Source of the DNA: Burkholderiales bacterium
GTDB lineage: Bacteria; Pseudomonadota; Gammaproteobacteria; Burkholderiales; JAEUOS01
Assembly (NCBI GenBank): GCA_947473125.1
Contig: CANJDH010000046.1
Coordinates: forward strand, 1-35,559
Direction of reading: 5' to 3'
DNA: 35,559 nt
Positions within the stretch are counted from its first letter, which is position 1. Each line of letters opens with the position of its first letter. Both the position numbers and the translations under genes were made by a program. The notes under the pieces were generated by a model. The model did no database searches and had not been told where the DNA came from. It saw only the letters and a program-made list of their open reading frames with translations. Of this stretch, positions 32,166 to 35,559 are shown one piece after another.

Positions 32166-32263
32166 GCCTGAAACGCTTGTGCGCCAAGGGTTTCAGGCAT
32201 GTATATGCCAAAACCCTTGGCGCACAAGGCCCTCCGTCCGGGGGGGTATCAGGAGCGGAGGGC
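32166..32263. repeat. Intercistronic inverted repeats between phnD and phnC
   Basis: Three dyads sit in this gap. Bases 32176-32193 and 32211-32228 form a perfect 18-bp stem, capped by a second helix of 5 bp (32196-32200 with 32205-32209). Bases 32229-32236 and 32256-32263 form an adjoining 8-bp stem. Bases 32166-32174 and 32190-32198 form a 9-bp stem that cannot coexist with the 18-bp one. No U-run follows in the direction of transcription (minus strand). The layout fits mRNA stabilisation of phnD, an attenuator or switch, or a mobile palindromic repeat. Confidence 0.7.
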
Positions 32264-32294
32264 GCAGGGACGCCATTCCGGCGGGATCGCCGGC

Positions 32295-33158
32295 TTACTT
32301 GATCAGCCCGGCGGCCTTGCCCGCCGCTTCGATGCCGTCGTAATTCGCAGTCTTGGTGGCGACGAACTTCGAGGCGCGCTGCAGGTTCATGATTTCCTTG
32401 TGCGCCGGGTTGGCCGGGTCCAGCTTGAGGAAAGCGTCTGTGATTTTTTTGGTCAATGCAGCGTCAAGGCCGGGGCGCACCGTCCAGTTGTAGTCAAAAT
32501 ACGGCGGCGTGGTGGCAATCACCTTTACCTTCATGGCGTTCGGATTCTTGGTTTCGATCAGCTTGTCCATCACCGATGCATTGAGCACGCCCGCTTCAGC
32601 CTTGCCGCCCGCGACAAAGGCAACGGTGGCGTCATGCGCACCCGAGAACGCAACGTTCTTGAAATCCTTGCCTGCGTCGATGCCGTCCTTCATCAGGAAG
32701 TAGCGCGGCATCAAATGGCCAGAGGTGGAAGAGGGCGACCCGAAAGCCATGGTCTTGCCCTTGAGTTCACTCAGGCTTTTGACCGGGCTGTCGGCCGGCA
32801 CGATGAATTTGCTGGTGAATTTCTCGTCCTCGGCACGCTGCACGATCGGGGTAACTCCGCCGTTGGTGCGGATTTTCGCCTGCACGAAAGTGAATCCGCC
32901 GAGCCAGGCGAGGTCAATCTTGTTGGTGGCCATTCCCTCGACGACGGCAGCGTAGTCGGTTACCGGAGTCCACTCGACCTTGAGGCCGGTTTCTTTTTCA
33001 AGATATGCTCCGAGCGGTGCGAACTTGCGAGACAACTCGGTCGGCGATTCGTCGGGGATGGCGGATACTTTCAGGGTCTGCGCAAAGACGGCAGAAACGC
33101 TCAGCATGGCGCCGAGGGCAACTGCGCTTTGGGCGACCAGGCGATGCATCATGAACAT
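32295..33158 (-). CDS. phnD: Phosphonate/oxyanion ABC transporter periplasmic binding protein, PhnD-like
   Basis: 287-residue periplasmic binding protein from the ATG at 33158, preceded by GGAG. Residues 1-25 form a signal peptide ending in VSAVFAQT. The mature chain begins LKVSAIPDESPTELSRKF and holds the family motif FGSPSSTSGHLMPRYF, where serine and threonine side chains bind the oxyanion in PhnD relatives. The SAIPDESPTEL start and VTDYAAVVEGMA segments resemble a branch I recall as annotated for putative selenate uptake; this is from memory and substrate is therefore open among phosphonate, phosphite, phosphate-type and selenate. No C-P lyase gene is in the window. Confidence 0.92.
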   Translation of the reverse strand: MFMMHRLVAQSAVALGAMLSVSAVFAQTLKVSAIPDESPTELSRKFAPLGAYLEKETGLKVEWTPVTDYAAVVEGMATNKIDLAWLGGFTFVQAKIRTNGGVTPIVQRAEDEKFTSKFIVPADSPVKSLSELKGKTMAFGSPSSTSGHLMPRYFLMKDGIDAGKDFKNVAFSGAHDATVAFVAGGKAEAGVLNASVMDKLIETKNPNAMKVKVIATTPPYFDYNWTVRPGLDAALTKKITDAFLKLDPANPAHKEIMNLQRASKFVATKTANYDGIEAAGKAAGLIK

Positions 33159-33231
33159 GGTGTCTCCAGTCAAAAGAAGGGGTGGGAACGGGTCAGGGCA
33201 AATACAAAATAGCGGGGAAGGACGGTTGGCA

Positions 33232-33260
33232 GCTTGCGCGAGGAATCTCTTCGCACAAGC
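33232..33260. repeat. Imperfect inverted repeat upstream of phnD
   Basis: Bases 33232-33244 pair with 33248-33260, 12 of 13 positions (one G-U pair, one mismatch). The right arm carries CGCACAAG and, on the minus strand, GCTTGTGCG, the same nine bases found in the large repeat at 32175-32183. It lies 74 bp upstream of the phnD start, so it could be an operator or a copy of the same repeat. Confidence 0.45.
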
Positions 33261-33375
33261 AACATACGCACCAGTGGATGGCCTGGATGCGAGCCCAGAT
33301 TGTACCGGCGAGTTCCGGCCCCGGCGGGGCGCTCCGCCAGGAACACTCCTCGGCGCTGCTTCGACGCGCGATGGA

Positions 33376-34440
33376 TTACGAGCGTGAGCGGCCGCCAGGC
33401 CCGCCGGTGTATTGCTTGTAGCGAAAGAACAGCAGCAGCACGCACGCCACCAGACCCATGCCTCCCAAGGTGACCCAGAAGCCCCAGTGCCAGTCAAGGC
33501 CCGGCATCTCCTTGAAGTTCATGCCGTAAATGCCGGTGATGAGCGTCAGCGGCATGAAGATCGCAGTGATGATCGTCAGCATGCGCATGATCTGGTTGGT
33601 GCGGTTCGCCGTGGCCGAAAAATGCAGTTGCACCGCAGACTCGGCCGTTTGTTCGAGCCGCTGCGCATGGTTGAGCACGCGCGCAATGTGCTCAAGCAGG
33701 TCGTTGAGGCGCACGTTCATCGCGTCCGACAACTCGTCAAGGTGGTAGTCGCGCCACTCCTGGATCGCATCGCGCTGCTCTTCACACAAGTGCTCGAGCT
33801 TGCGGATTTCGATGCGTTGCTCCAGCAGCGCGTGCCAGTCATCGAACGGGCGGCGCGGATCGAGCAGGTTGCGTTGCCAGCGGTCGAGCTTGTCGGTGAG
33901 CGGCTGACGCAGTTCGAGGTAGCGATCCACCATCGCATTGAGCACGCGATACGCCAGTTCCAGAGGCGAGGCAGGTACGCGCGTGGCGCTCGCGAGCAGG
34001 CGCGTACGCACGGTGCCGATCGCGGGGGCCTCCTCGGGCCGCACCGTGAGCAGCAAGCGGTCGAACACCAAAAATGAAATCGGCGAACTCTTGATGCGAT
34101 AGGGCTGGGTGTTGATCGGGCCGAAGTGAAATTGCCTGCCCTCGGCAACCCGCATGGTCTTGTCGTCTTCGGTTGGCTCGGCATGTGCCGACAGTCCGCG
34201 AAAAATCACCATTTCGTAGTCGCTGGTGTTGTCGAAATACGAAGGGTGGAATTCGTTCGCCGAGTCGAGCATGTGCGCATCGAAGACACGCACGCCGGTG
34301 AGCTTCTCGATCAGGTCGCGCCAAGCCTCAGCCGGCTCGCCGATGCCCGCATCAATCCACAGCCAGCCGTCTGGCGGTAGCGAATCAATCTCGTCGATGC
34401 GCAGGGCCGGCTTGTCTTTGGCGATCAGGAGGAGCTGCAT
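33376..34440 (-). CDS. corA: CorA-family metal ion transporter
   Basis: 354-residue CorA-type channel. A large cytosolic domain (about residues 1-280) with a long helical stretch is followed by two membrane helices (about 286-305 and 321-340). The selectivity motif Y305-G306-M307-N308 lies at the end of the first helix. The basic tail RYKQYTGGPGGRSRS is cytosolic. Magnesium is the usual substrate, but CorA/ZntB relatives also move zinc, nickel or cobalt, and the GMN motif alone does not settle this. The start ATG at 34440 leaves 99 bp to hemB. Confidence 0.9.
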   Translation of the reverse strand: MQLLLIAKDKPALRIDEIDSLPPDGWLWIDAGIGEPAEAWRDLIEKLTGVRVFDAHMLDSANEFHPSYFDNTSDYEMVIFRGLSAHAEPTEDDKTMRVAEGRQFHFGPINTQPYRIKSSPISFLVFDRLLLTVRPEEAPAIGTVRTRLLASATRVPASPLELAYRVLNAMVDRYLELRQPLTDKLDRWQRNLLDPRRPFDDWHALLEQRIEIRKLEHLCEEQRDAIQEWRDYHLDELSDAMNVRLNDLLEHIARVLNHAQRLEQTAESAVQLHFSATANRTNQIMRMLTIITAIFMPLTLITGIYGMNFKEMPGLDWHWGFWVTLGGMGLVACVLLLFFRYKQYTGGPGGRSRS

Positions 34441-34490
34441 GGCATTTCATTCTACTTGAGGACCGTACCCCGACCCGTGCAGGCAAGTGG

Positions 34491-34524
34491 CATGCAGCGG
34501 CAAGCAGCCCGATGCCGCTGCATG
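34491..34524. other. Perfect hairpin between hemB and corA
   Basis: Bases 34491-34502 pair perfectly with 34513-34524 (12 bp, 10-nt loop), 15 bases after the hemB stop on the minus strand. A smaller alternative helix joins 34520-34525 to 34532-34537. There is no U-run on the minus strand, so it may be a weak or Rho-assisted terminator for hemB or an RNA 3' stabiliser. Confidence 0.5.
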
Positions 34525-34539
34525 GTGGCCGCCATGCAC

Positions 34540-35556
<1,017 letters not shown>

Positions 35557-35559
35557 TCA

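Overview
The window is a 35.6 kb piece of a proteobacterial chromosome, most probably from a betaproteobacterium. The reasons are the protein sequences, an unbroken rpoBC-str-S10-spc-alpha run on one strand, tuf directly in front of rpsJ, infA between secY and rpmJ, and a rplQ ... cutA-dsbD ... hemB neighbourhood. I cannot place it more finely from sequence alone.

Bases 1-24950 (+ strand) hold the transcription and translation superoperon: the 3' end of rpoB, rpoC, rpsL, rpsG, fusA, tuf, rpsJ, then rplC-D-W-B, rpsS, rplV, rpsC, rplP, rpmC, rpsQ (S10 group), rplN-X-E, rpsN, rpsH, rplF, rplR, rpsE, rpmD, rplO, secY, infA, rpmJ (spc group), and rpsM, rpsK, rpsD, rpoA, rplQ (alpha group). Three good sigma70-type promoters sit in the larger gaps (before rpsL, rplC and rplN, each with a 17-bp spacer). 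A strong terminator separates rpsG from fusA and another closes the run after rplQ. The rpsL and rplC leaders share a stem-loop with an identical 8-nt loop on differing stems, and the rplN leader is heavily structured. Two genes here are odd: infA has lost a normal start codon and carries proline/arginine substitutions at conserved positions, and rpsC carries a roughly 90-residue low-complexity tail.

Bases 24986-28434 hold a NodI/NodJ-type (ABC-2) exporter pair, fxsA (- strand), and a divergent cutA-dsbD pair. The dsbD product is the most unusual protein of the window: the periplasmic alpha domain is joined directly to the gamma thioredoxin domain, and the whole electron-carrying membrane domain is absent.

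Bases 28438-35553 (- strand) hold a secreted-type alpha/beta hydrolase, a PhnD-C-E-E family oxyanion ABC importer, a CorA-family metal transporter and hemB (metal site of the cysteine-free type). The importer cassette is transcribed phnD, phnC, phnE1, phnE2. Between phnD and phnC lies an 18-bp perfect inverted repeat with a competing 9-bp hairpin; part of the same palindromic motif recurs upstream of phnD. No rRNA, tRNA, insertion sequence or CRISPR array was seen, and no gene-free stretch exceeds 300 bases.
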